Assembly: GCA_039028695.1 (NCBI GenBank)
Contig: JBCCHN010000073.1
Location: 1-25,332 of the forward strand
Direction of reading: 5' to 3'
DNA: 25,332 bases
DNA from: JANQKX01 sp039028695
Lineage (GTDB): Bacteria > Pseudomonadota > Alphaproteobacteria > Kiloniellales > Kiloniellaceae
Under the pieces are notes generated by a model. The model did no database searches. It was not told where the DNA came from and saw nothing but the letters and a program-made list of their open reading frames with translations. The position numbers and the translations under genes were made by a program. This document shows, piece by piece, positions 14,307-21,831 of the stretch (its first letter is position 1; each line of letters begins with the position of its first letter).

Positions 14307-14445
14307 CGAACGCACCTTGCATGGCGGGACTTGCTGGGCTTGCCCTAAGCTCCTAAAACAGCCATCTAATAGGCAGGGGCGACAGTGCCCCAGGGCGATA
14401 TATCGGCGAGACAGTGATTGCCGCCGCACGGCAAAGGACGTTTTT

Positions 14446-15372
14446 ATGGAAAGCATTGTTGGACTCTCCGGTGCAAACGGCGCCGACGGCGGCGGTGATC
14501 TCATCAAGGACAGCAACCAAAACGATTTTGTCCAGGATGTCATTGAGACCTCCATGGAGCTGCCCGTCATTGTTGATTTCTGGGCACCCTGGTGCGGGCC
14601 CTGCAAGCAACTTGGACCCGCCTTGGAGAAGGTGGTTAAGGCGGCTCGCGGTGCTGTTCGTATGGTTAAGGTCAACATCGACGAAAACCAGGAACTAGCC
14701 GCCCAATTGCGGATTCAGTCCATCCCAACCGTCTATGCCTTTTTTCAGGGTCGCCCCCTGGACGGCTTCCAGGGCGCCAAACCGGAAAGCGAACTGTCGC
14801 AATTCGTGAAGCGCTTGATCGAGGCCAGCGGCGGATCAGCAAGCAATCCCATTAGCGAGGCTTTGGAAGCGGCCGAGGCCCAGGTGGAGGCTGGCGAATT
14901 CGATGCTGCCATGGCCCTTTTCGGACAGATCTTGCAGCACGAACCGGACAACCGGGCCGCCATGGCGGGCCTCGTGGCTTGCCACATCGGTAAGGAAGAC
15001 ATTGTTGGTGCGCGCGAGTTGATTGACTCCTTCGATGAAGAGGTCACGAATAGCAGCGAGTTTGCCGCCGTCATCGCCCAGTTAGAGTTGGCCGAAAGCG
15101 CCGCCAGTGCCGGCCCCTTGGACGAGCTGATGGCCCGGGTGGCCGCACATGAAAATGACCATCAGGCGCGCTTTGACCTGGCCATGGCGCAGCAGGCCGC
15201 GGGACGATCCGAGGATGCCGCCGAATCTCTTCTGGAAATCGTTAGCCGGGATCGAACGTGGAACGACGACGGCGCCAGAAAACAGCTGTTGACCTTTTTT
15301 GAAGCCTGGGGCGCCACTGATCCCTTGACCGTCTCGACCCGGCGGCGGCTATCTTCTTTGTTGTTTTCATGA
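14446..15372 (+). CDS. Thioredoxin-TPR fusion, YbbN/CnoX-like co-chaperone
   Basis: The product (308 residues from ATG 14446) begins with a thioredoxin domain: PVIVDFWAPWCGPCKQLGP, with an intact CGPC centre at 50-53, and SIPTVYAFFQG containing the cis-proline. After about residue 130 it is helical with TPR-like repeats (AEAQVEAGEFDAAMALFGQI, FDLAMAQQAAGRSEDAAESL). This is the YbbN/CnoX layout, a redox-linked holdase that hands clients to chaperones. E. coli YbbN has lost the catalytic cysteine pair, so the intact pair here suggests real oxidoreductase activity. The frame is open further upstream, but AAAGGA at 14433-14438 places the start at 14446. Its stop overlaps the next start (ATGA), so it is translationally coupled to the LON-domain gene. 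Confidence 0.92.
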   Translation: MESIVGLSGANGADGGGDLIKDSNQNDFVQDVIETSMELPVIVDFWAPWCGPCKQLGPALEKVVKAARGAVRMVKVNIDENQELAAQLRIQSIPTVYAFFQGRPLDGFQGAKPESELSQFVKRLIEASGGSASNPISEALEAAEAQVEAGEFDAAMALFGQILQHEPDNRAAMAGLVACHIGKEDIVGARELIDSFDEEVTNSSEFAAVIAQLELAESAASAGPLDELMARVAAHENDHQARFDLAMAQQAAGRSEDAAESLLEIVSRDRTWNDDGARKQLLTFFEAWGATDPLTVSTRRRLSSLLFS

Positions 15373-16022
15373 GCCGAACCGCCCAAGACCCCCGCTTTGA
15401 AGAGCTGCCGGACCGGCTGGCGATTTTTCCCTTGCCCGGCGTGCTTCTCTTGCCGGGTGGGCGGCTGCCCTTGAATATCTTCGAGCCCCGCTATTTGGAG
15501 ATGTTCGATGACGCGATCGCGAGCAACCGCTTGATCGGCATGATCCAACCCAAGGAGCCGGAAGACAACGGCAATGTGCCGGCTCTCTATGATACCGGTT
15601 GCGTGGGCCGCTTGACCTCTTTTAGCGAGACCGACGATGGTCGCTATCTGGTGAACCTGACCGGCCTGATCCGCTTCGACGTAAACCTGGAACTGGAGTC
15701 GGGAAACTATCGCCTGGTCCAACCCAATTACCAGCGTTTTAAGGGCGACCTGAGCGAGGATAATGGTCCCGTCGACCGGGAGCGATTGTTGGAAATCCTG
15801 CAGAGCTATTTCAAGGCGCTTTCCATTGATGGAGATTGGCAGGCCATCGAGCGCCTCGGCGATGAATATCTGGTCACCGCCGTCGCCATGATTTGCCCCT
15901 TGGACAGCCCCGAAAAACAAGTTCTCCTGGAAACTATGACCTTGCAGGAACGGGCCGAAACCTTGATCGCCATTTTGGAAATGGCAATTCATAACAACAG
16001 CGACGAGACAGTGCGTCACTAG
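15369..16022 (+). CDS. LON N-terminal (substrate-binding) domain protein
   Basis: A 217-residue protein made of the Lon N-terminal domain alone: LAIFPLPGVLLLPGGRLPLNIFEPRYLEMFDDA, GMIQPKEP, GCVGRLTSF and YLVNLTGLIRFD. It has no ATPase or protease part. Such stand-alone LON-domain proteins are common in proteobacteria, and their role is not established; in Lon the domain recognises substrates. It overlaps the thioredoxin-TPR stop by four bases (ATGA) and ends directly ahead of the Trm112-like gene, so it sits in a tight operon with a chaperone-like partner. A role in handling damaged proteins is inferred from that context. Confidence 0.93.
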   Translation: MSRTAQDPRFEELPDRLAIFPLPGVLLLPGGRLPLNIFEPRYLEMFDDAIASNRLIGMIQPKEPEDNGNVPALYDTGCVGRLTSFSETDDGRYLVNLTGLIRFDVNLELESGNYRLVQPNYQRFKGDLSEDNGPVDRERLLEILQSYFKALSIDGDWQAIERLGDEYLVTAVAMICPLDSPEKQVLLETMTLQERAETLIAILEMAIHNNSDETVRH

Positions 16023-16052
16023 ATGCGCGAAGCAGAGCGGAGATGTGAGACC

Positions 16053-16241
16053 ATGCCCGGCGGTCAAAACAAGGTTAGCCCAAAATTGTTGGAGCTTTTG
16101 GTGTGTCCTTTGACAAAAGGCCCTTTGGAATATGACGCCAAAGCCGGCGAGCTCATCTCTCGCCAAGCCGGATTGGCCTTTCCCATTCGCGAAGGCATCC
16201 CCATCATGTTGCCAGACGAAGCACGACCCTTGACCGATTAA
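16053..16241 (+). CDS. Trm112/UPF0434 family small protein
   Basis: A small protein, 62 residues if started at ATG 16053: VSPKLLELLVCPLTKGPLEY, then RQAGLAFPIREGIPIMLPDEAR. This matches the Trm112-like family (UPF0434, YcaR type). Eukaryotic and archaeal Trm112 activates methyltransferases; the bacterial role is not settled. Only one cysteine (in VCPL) remains of the zinc-ribbon set seen in some members. An alternative ATG at 16023, directly after the upstream stop, would add 10 residues that do not resemble the family. It lies in the same run as the LON-domain gene before it and the DUF971 gene 21 bases after. Confidence 0.9.
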   Translation: MPGGQNKVSPKLLELLVCPLTKGPLEYDAKAGELISRQAGLAFPIREGIPIMLPDEARPLTD

Positions 16242-16262
16242 ATTAACTTTGGGAAGGCTGTC

Positions 16263-16661
16263 GTGTCGAAAACAATTCAAGAAATCTCCGAACAAGAGTT
16301 AGAGACCAAATTCTGGCCCAAGGAAATTCGTTATAACAAAGCCGAAAAATCCTTGGAAATCGATTTTGACAATGGTCAGTCGTTTAGCTACAGCGCGGAA
16401 TATTTGCGCGTTGAAAGCCCATCTGCCGAGGTTCAGGGACACAATCCAAATCAAAAAGTCACCATCGCGGGACGGCGCCATGTGGGCATCATGGAACTTG
16501 AACCGGTGGGCAATTATGCGGTGCGCCTCAAGTTCGACGACTTGCACGAAACGGGGATCTTCTCCTGGCAATATCTCTATAGGCTCGGCGCCGAAAAGAA
16601 GGTAATTTGGCGCCAATATCTGGCCGATCTGGAACGTCAGGGCCTGAGCCGAGACCCCTGA
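16263..16661 (+). CDS. DUF971 (gamma-butyrobetaine hydroxylase-like N-terminal domain) protein
   Basis: The 132-residue product is a stand-alone DUF971 domain: FDNGQSFSYSAEYLRVESP, VTIAGRRHVGIMELEPVGNYAVRLKFDD and the typical GIFSWQYLYRLG. The same domain forms the N-terminus of gamma-butyrobetaine hydroxylase and often sits near Fe-S or Mrp/ApbC genes; a role in iron or cofactor handling has been proposed but is not shown. It starts at GTG 16263 with GGGAAGG at 16251-16257. It closes the operon-like run that starts with the thioredoxin-TPR gene and converges with holA 35 bases away. No clear intrinsic terminator is visible between them. Confidence 0.92.
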   Translation: MSKTIQEISEQELETKFWPKEIRYNKAEKSLEIDFDNGQSFSYSAEYLRVESPSAEVQGHNPNQKVTIAGRRHVGIMELEPVGNYAVRLKFDDLHETGIFSWQYLYRLGAEKKVIWRQYLADLERQGLSRDP

Positions 16662-16696
16662 CATCACCCAATAAGGAGCATTTCGAAGAGCGACCG

Positions 16697-17749
16697 TCAG
16701 CGCCTTTTTCGGGCCAGCGCCCCTTGCCGAGTCAGGTCAAAAAGGGTTCGAGCGGTGAGGGTCTGGCTGGGTGCGCCGGTTTTTTTACAGGCAGCCTCGG
16801 TGGCCATTAACTTACGCAAGGCTATGGAGAGAACCGCCGGCGTCCAGGCAGTCACTTGCGACCGAAAAGGCGCCGCAGATTTCCAAAACAAGGGTGGGCG
16901 AAGTTTTTTCAACGCGCCGTCCAGCTCCATGCCCTCGGCATGAAGGCCAGCGACCAATTGCAGCCTTTCGAAATGACGCGCGACGGATCGAAGAATACGA
17001 ATCGGCTCCTGACCTTCAGAATAACAGCGGGTGAGAAAGCGCTCCAAGTCTTCAAAATTCCCGTCACCCACGGCAAAGGCCAAATCCTCCATGGTGAGCG
17101 CCGTGGAATCGCCGATGCATGATTTGGCGTCTTCGATTTCTACCCGACGCCGTTCGCCCTCCGCGCCCGATGCCCCCATATAGAGGATCAGTTTTTCCAG
17201 CTCACGACGGGTTAGTTGGCGATCGCCGCCCAGGTTGTTTGAGAGGTAAATCAGAGCATCCGGACTGATCTCGAGCCCGGCCTCGGCGAGGGCTTCCTTG
17301 ATAACAGATTGCAAATTGCGTTGCTCATCGCGGTAACAGGCAACGGCGGCGGATGCCTTACCGCCTTCAAAAAGTTGGCGCAGACTGGAGCGCGCAGGCA
17401 GATCCGCCGCTTCGACCACAACCAGGGCCTCGCCGGCAGGGTCTTGCAAAAACCCCTTAAAGGCAGCTGTGATCATGTCCCCCGCATCGCGAATCCGCAC
17501 CACACGGCGCCCGCCAGTAAAAGACAGGGCCGCCGCCTCATCGGGCAAGCGGGCCGGATCATTCTTTAAATCGGCACCGGTAATCTCGACGACACGAAAG
17601 GGGTCTTTAGGATCGTCCACGACCGATTTGACCAAGTTCAAACCCCGCTCGCGTACCAGACCCAGATCCGGGCCATAGAGCAGAATGGCTCGACATTTGG
17701 GGTCGGGCTGCCGGCTAAAGCGATCACTGGCCGCCGCCGATATTTTCAT
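16697..17749 (-). CDS. holA: DNA polymerase III subunit delta
   Basis: At 350 residues this is the right length for HolA, the clamp-loader delta subunit that opens the beta clamp. The start is typical of alphaproteobacterial members: CRAILLYGPDLGLVRERG, then VVEITGADLKNDPARLPDEA and LVVVEAADLPARSSLRQLFE. The C-terminal collar region includes LTMEDLAFAVGDGNFEDLER and RILRSVARHFERLQLV. It starts at ATG 17749 with AAGG 5 bases upstream. It follows lptE after a 103-base gap containing an imperfect direct repeat, and is the last gene of the leuS-lptE-holA group, an arrangement common in this class. Confidence 0.95.
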   Translation of the reverse strand: MKISAAASDRFSRQPDPKCRAILLYGPDLGLVRERGLNLVKSVVDDPKDPFRVVEITGADLKNDPARLPDEAAALSFTGGRRVVRIRDAGDMITAAFKGFLQDPAGEALVVVEAADLPARSSLRQLFEGGKASAAVACYRDEQRNLQSVIKEALAEAGLEISPDALIYLSNNLGGDRQLTRRELEKLILYMGASGAEGERRRVEIEDAKSCIGDSTALTMEDLAFAVGDGNFEDLERFLTRCYSEGQEPIRILRSVARHFERLQLVAGLHAEGMELDGALKKLRPPLFWKSAAPFRSQVTAWTPAVLSIALRKLMATEAACKKTGAPSQTLTARTLFDLTRQGALARKRR

Positions 17750-17804
17750 GAGACCTTAACTTCCCGGGGTATTTTAGCCGTGACGCTTCTGACGCCTTGG
17801 AGCT

Positions 17805-17851
17805 TTGAGTTTGTGGGGCTTTATGTTCTTAAAGTCTTGAGCTTGTGGGCT
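17805..17851. repeat. Imperfect direct repeat in the lptE-holA gap
   Basis: TTGAGTTTGTGGGGCT (17805-17820) and TTGAGCTTGTGGGCT (17837-17851) are near-copies with a 32-base period; they differ by one substitution and one missing G. They occupy almost half of the 103-base gap. They could be a leftover duplication or a pair of binding sites. Confidence 0.65.
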
Positions 17852-17852
17852 A

Positions 17853-18404
17853 TTAAATCTGATTCGCTTCGAAATAGACTGCAAGGCGCGTCTTCATTTG
17901 ATCCGAAAGGGCCGTCAGAGCGCGCTCCCGCGCGGAATTTTCCGATACGTAGGTGGCGAACTGATCGTCCAGAATATCATAGCTATTTGTGGAAAAAGAT
18001 TGGTCTTTAAAGAGGACCTTTTTGGTACGCAAATCCACTAAACTGTATTTTGCGGTCATCGTTAGATTTGCACGAGTGGCCGTGGCATCCCGCCGGATGC
18101 CCAAAGACTTAAGCTTTTCCTTCAAGGACACCCTAAGGCCATAGACCGGCTGGTCAGGCTGGCCCAGGGGATTGAGGCGGTCACGCAGTAAGTTGTGCAT
18201 CTGCTGACCCGTACGATCGCTGATCGGATAGACGACGATGGCAGAAAGGCTCTCATTAATTGTCGCCTGGCCGGGCTGGGTCTGTTTTTCCCCATAAAGA
18301 GGTCGGAAACCACAGGCCGAGACGAACAAAAGCATCGCCATAAGCAAAGCGACCCATGGAAGCCGCCGTTCGTATAGAGGGCCAGACGCCTTAAACGACC
18401 ACAT
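17853..18404 (-). CDS. lptE: LPS-assembly lipoprotein LptE
   Basis: A 183-residue lipoprotein. After a short charged N-terminus comes a hydrophobic stretch ending in the lipobox FVSAC, with Cys31, directly followed by GFRPLYG, the hallmark of alphaproteobacterial LptE. Later parts (IVVYPISDRTGQQMHNLLRD, TMTAKYSLVDLRTKKVLF) fit the family fold. LptE plugs the LptD barrel in the outer membrane and is needed to insert LPS. ATG 18404 overlaps the leuS stop by 14 bases, so translation is probably coupled, and no ribosome site is visible. A TTG at 18425 could add seven residues but is less likely. Gene order with leuS and holA strongly supports the call. Confidence 0.93.
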   Translation of the reverse strand: MWSFKASGPLYERRLPWVALLMAMLLFVSACGFRPLYGEKQTQPGQATINESLSAIVVYPISDRTGQQMHNLLRDRLNPLGQPDQPVYGLRVSLKEKLKSLGIRRDATATRANLTMTAKYSLVDLRTKKVLFKDQSFSTNSYDILDDQFATYVSENSARERALTALSDQMKTRLAVYFEANQI

Positions 18405-20955
18405 TGACGATTCGGTTTTTAACAACGATCACCTTCCGCGCGGGTTTTCCTTCCATCGCCCGCCGCACAGCTTGGTCCGCAAGCGCTTGGGCTTCCACAT
18501 CACCTTCGGGCAGATCCCTTGCACACTCAATCAAAGCCCGTTTTTTGCCATTCACCTGAACCGCCAACATAACGGTTTCATCCACAATAAGCGATGAGTC
18601 GGCAACTGGCCAAGCTTGTTCTACCAACAACCCGGTTTGGCCCAGCTTGTGCCACAGCTCTTCTGCCAAGTGGGGCACCATGGGCCCAGCCATTTGGACG
18701 AGGCTTTCCAAGGCCTCGCGCTCGACCCACTTGTCATTTTCGTCTTCCGGCCGGAAAGCCGCCAGGCTGTTGCTAAGCTCATAGACGCGGGCAACGGCCC
18801 GGTTGAAGCGGAATTGGTCTAGATCGCCGGTGAAGGCGGCAATAGTCTTGTGAACGGCCTGCCGCAGAGACTGCGCCCCGGTCGACAAGTTCGAAGGCAG
18901 GGCGGCGCCGGCGGGTGGTAGAGAATCGATGCGTTCGTCGACCTGGCGCCAGAGGCGCTGCAGGAAACGAAATGCCCCCTCGACACCGGATTCGGTCCAA
19001 TCCATATCCCGGTCCGGCGGACTGTCTGACAGCATGAACCAACGGGCCGTGTCGGCCCCATAGGTTTCGATGATCAGCGCCGGATCGATGGTGTTCTTCT
19101 TGGACTTACTCATCTTTTCCGACCGGCCCCGGGTCACCACGCCGCCGTCGGGCCCAACAAGGCCTCCGTCGTCACCGGCATGGATATCGCCAGGCGTCAG
19201 CCAGCGGCCGTCCGCGCCCTGATAAGTCTCGTGACAAACCATGCCTTGGGTGAATAGGCCGTCGAAAGGTTCTTCCACATCCAGATAGCCCATGCGCTGA
19301 AGGGCACGGGTGAAAAAGCGGGAATAGAGAAGATGCAGGACGGCATGCTCGATACCACCGACGTATTGGTCGACGGGCAGCCAATAGTCTACCGCCGCCC
19401 GGTCCAGAGGCTGATCAGATCGCGCCGCGCAGAAGCGGGCGAAATACCACGAGGAATCCACAAAGGTATCCATCGTATCCGTGTCTCGCTGGGCCGGCCC
19501 GCCACAAGAGGGGCAGTCCACCATCTTCCAAGTGGGATGGTGGTCCAGGGGATTGCCCGGTTGATCAAAACTCACGTCCTCGGGCAGGGTCACCGGCAGA
19601 GAGTCGCTGGGCACCGGCACGACGCCACAGGCTTGGCAATGGATAATGGGGATCGGACAGCCCCAGTAGCGTTGCCGCGACGCGCCCCAGTCGCGCAACC
19701 TGAATTGCACGGTGCCTTGCCCCGCGCCCAGATCGCCCAAACGCGCGATGACCTGGGACTTGGCAGCATCCACCTCAAGCCCATCCAGGAAGCGAGAGTT
19801 GATGGCCGTGCCGGGGCCCACATAGGCTTCGTCTTGGATGGAAAAAGCAGCGACTTCGTGGCCGGGCGGCAAAATCACCGGGGTAACTGGCAGCTCATAT
19901 TTACGCGCAAAATCCAGGTCCCGCTGATCATGGGCCGGGCAGCCAAAGATGGCACCGGTTCCATAGTCCATTAGGACGAAGTTGGCGATATAAAGGGGCA
20001 GCTCCCACGTCTCGTCTAAGGGGTGACGGACCTTTATCCCGGTATCGTACCCCTTTTTCTCCGCCCGTGTGATGGCCTCCTCACTGGTGCCCAGCTTGTT
20101 GCACTCGGCAATAAAGGCAGCAGCAGCAGGGTCCTTGGCACCGATCTCGCCAGCCAAAGGATGGTTGGCTGACAGGGCGCAGAACGACGCACCGAAAAGG
20201 GTGTCGGGACGGGTGGTGTAAACCTCCAGCTTTTCGTCGCGGCCGCATACCGGAAAATAGACCCGCGCCCCTTCGGAGCGGCCAATCCATTTTTGCTGCA
20301 TCAAGCGCACCTTGTCGGGCCAGCGCTCCAAGGACTCTAGAGCCTTGAGCAGGTCATCGGAGAACTCGGTGATGCGAAAGAACCATTGGGCCAGCTTGCG
20401 CTTTTCAACCTCGGCGCCTGAACGCCACCCCCGGCCGTCAATCACCTGCTCGTTTGCCAGCACGGTGTGATCCACCGGATCCCAATTCACCCAGGCCTCG
20501 CGGCGATAAACCAAATCGTGTTTCAGAAATTCCAAGAACAGGGCTTGCTGGTGCTGGTAGTAGCCGGAGTGACAGGTGGCCAGCTCCCGTTTCCAGTCGA
20601 TGGCCAGGCCCATTCCTTTGAGCTGATCCCTCATGATCGCAATATTATCGAAGGTCCAAGCGGCGGGATGAATGCCCCGCTCCATGGCCGCGTTCTCGGC
20701 CGGCAAGCCAAAGGCGTCCCATCCCATGGGATGCAGAACGTTAAAGCCCTGCGCCCTTTTGTACCGGGCCACCACGTCTCCCAGGGTGTAGTTGCGCACG
20801 TGCCCCATGTGAATGCGCCCCGAGGGGTAGGGAAACATATCCAACACATAGTATTTTGGGCGCTTGGGATCTTCGGTCACGCCAAAGCAATCGGCCTCGG
20901 CCCATTGTGTTTGCCATTTGGATTCGGATTCTTTGAAATTGTAGCGGGATGCCAT
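18391..20955 (-). CDS. leuS: Leucyl-tRNA synthetase
   Basis: LeuS charges tRNA-Leu with leucine in the cytoplasm. The 854-residue length is normal for the bacterial type. The class I signature HIGH appears as HMGH at 49-52 in FPYPSGRIHMGHVRNY, and KMSKS at 614-618. Other landmarks are HPMGWDAFGLPAENAA, TTRPDTLFGASFCALSANHP of the editing domain, and YVGGIEHAVLHLLYSRFF. ATG 20955 was chosen because MASRYNFKESESKWQ is a typical LeuS start. A weak AAGG precedes it. It lies 133 bases after the DUF3576 lipoprotein gene and overlaps lptE, forming the front of the leuS-lptE-holA group. Confidence 0.98.
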   Translation of the reverse strand: MASRYNFKESESKWQTQWAEADCFGVTEDPKRPKYYVLDMFPYPSGRIHMGHVRNYTLGDVVARYKRAQGFNVLHPMGWDAFGLPAENAAMERGIHPAAWTFDNIAIMRDQLKGMGLAIDWKRELATCHSGYYQHQQALFLEFLKHDLVYRREAWVNWDPVDHTVLANEQVIDGRGWRSGAEVEKRKLAQWFFRITEFSDDLLKALESLERWPDKVRLMQQKWIGRSEGARVYFPVCGRDEKLEVYTTRPDTLFGASFCALSANHPLAGEIGAKDPAAAAFIAECNKLGTSEEAITRAEKKGYDTGIKVRHPLDETWELPLYIANFVLMDYGTGAIFGCPAHDQRDLDFARKYELPVTPVILPPGHEVAAFSIQDEAYVGPGTAINSRFLDGLEVDAAKSQVIARLGDLGAGQGTVQFRLRDWGASRQRYWGCPIPIIHCQACGVVPVPSDSLPVTLPEDVSFDQPGNPLDHHPTWKMVDCPSCGGPAQRDTDTMDTFVDSSWYFARFCAARSDQPLDRAAVDYWLPVDQYVGGIEHAVLHLLYSRFFTRALQRMGYLDVEEPFDGLFTQGMVCHETYQGADGRWLTPGDIHAGDDGGLVGPDGGVVTRGRSEKMSKSKKNTIDPALIIETYGADTARWFMLSDSPPDRDMDWTESGVEGAFRFLQRLWRQVDERIDSLPPAGAALPSNLSTGAQSLRQAVHKTIAAFTGDLDQFRFNRAVARVYELSNSLAAFRPEDENDKWVEREALESLVQMAGPMVPHLAEELWHKLGQTGLLVEQAWPVADSSLIVDETVMLAVQVNGKKRALIECARDLPEGDVEAQALADQAVRRAMEGKPARKVIVVKNRIVNVVV

Positions 20956-21063
20956 AACCTTGGGGCCCAGTGTTCGCTGCTTTTTGATTACCGGACCGCT
21001 CTATAGCGCGCCTGGGCCGTTGTCACCACCCAAAATCCACTAGGAGCGCCTGCACTGTGTTAT

Positions 21064-21080
21064 GCGCCGATATTAGGCGC
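21064..21080 (-). other. Small GC-rich hairpin between the DUF3576 gene and leuS
   Basis: GCGCC-GATATTA-GGCGC, a 5-bp stem with a 7-base loop, lies 8 bases after the DUF3576 stop on the minus strand. No T-tract follows. It could mark a weak or Rho-dependent end, leaving possible read-through to leuS. Confidence 0.3.
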
Positions 21081-21088
21081 CGAGTGCT

Positions 21089-21667
21089 TCACTGGGCACT
21101 GGCGATCCGCAGCTGGCGGGCCCTGGTCAAAATGGCGTTCTCCAGATCGACGGGTGTTTGCGACTCGACGGAAGCATCCACCCAATTGCCGTTGTTTTCT
21201 TGAAGCTGGCGAAAAACAGCGGCGCGAACGCCATCCGCCCGCAGGTCTCGTCCCAAAATATAGACATTGACCTTAAAGCGTTCCGTTTTGGATTCGGGCG
21301 GTGAATACCAGTCGGTGATAATCACTCCGCCAAAAGGGTCCGCCGAGGAAAGAGGCATGAAAGAAATGGTATCCAAGGAAGCACGCCAGAGAAAAGAGTT
21401 CACGCCAATACCCGAGCCGCCGCCGCCAAGGTCGCCGCGATTGATGCTGTCACCCTCACCGCCGAAAATGGTAAGGCCATCACTGCCGAACACGCTGCCC
21501 TGCCCTTCGCTGTCGTAAAGGTTCTCACCGCCCTTTTTCCGGTTATCGTCTTCCGGATAGGTGGTCTTGCCATCACTTGAAAAATCACCGCAGGCAGTCA
21601 AAGCCAAGAGGGCGGCGGCGCCCAAAAGACTTTGCAGGAGGTAAGTAACGCGGCCAAAGGATCCCAT
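21089..21667 (-). CDS. DUF3576 family lipoprotein
   Basis: A predicted outer-membrane or periplasmic lipoprotein of 192 residues. The N-terminus has a hydrophobic stretch ending in LLALTAC with Cys26 as the lipidated residue. The body resembles DUF3576: a Gly-rich segment (GGGGSGIGVNSFLWRASLDT), FMPLSSADPFGGVIITDWY and ERFKVNVYILGRDLRADGV. This family is largely alphaproteobacterial and commonly precedes leuS; its function is unknown. ATG 21667 was chosen because GGAG lies 6 bases upstream. In-frame ATGs at 21691 and 21688 would add eight or seven residues but have no ribosome site. A strong terminator just upstream separates it from the sulfotransferase gene on the same strand. Its closeness to leuS and lptE hints at an envelope role. 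Confidence 0.9.
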   Translation of the reverse strand: MGSFGRVTYLLQSLLGAAALLALTACGDFSSDGKTTYPEDDNRKKGGENLYDSEGQGSVFGSDGLTIFGGEGDSINRGDLGGGGSGIGVNSFLWRASLDTISFMPLSSADPFGGVIITDWYSPPESKTERFKVNVYILGRDLRADGVRAAVFRQLQENNGNWVDASVESQTPVDLENAILTRARQLRIASAQ

Positions 21668-21704
21668 GAGCTGCTCCGCATTCGACATCATGTTCGCGAT
21701 TCGC

Positions 21705-21742
21705 AAAAAAATACCCCCTATTGAGGGAAACTTCCATAGGGG
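21705..21742 (-). terminator. Intrinsic terminator after the TPR-sulfotransferase gene
   Basis: Read on the minus strand, CCCCTAT (complement of 21736-21742) pairs with ATAGGGG (complement of 21715-21721). The loop contains a smaller GGAA/TTCC dyad, and GTATTTTTTT follows. The stem plus T-tract is a good rho-independent terminator, 90 bases past the sulfotransferase stop and directly upstream of the DUF3576 start. Confidence 0.65.
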
Positions 21743-21831
21743 AAAAGGCCGAATTGGTGTGATTTTTGGGTGATTTGCCTCGAAATCCGGATAGTTTGCG
21801 TTAATTAAACTGTTTCACACAGGCTTTGGGT

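Noticed and set aside
14251..14445. An extended N-terminus for the thioredoxin-TPR protein
   Set aside because: The added 65 residues overlap the end of the YbaK/ProX-type gene and look non-coding; AAAGGA sits correctly before ATG 14446.
15162..16295. A 377-codon minus-strand frame across the LON-domain and Trm112-like genes
   Set aside because: It is antisense to three genes with clear family matches and has no recognisable domain; its composition is that of shadow translation.
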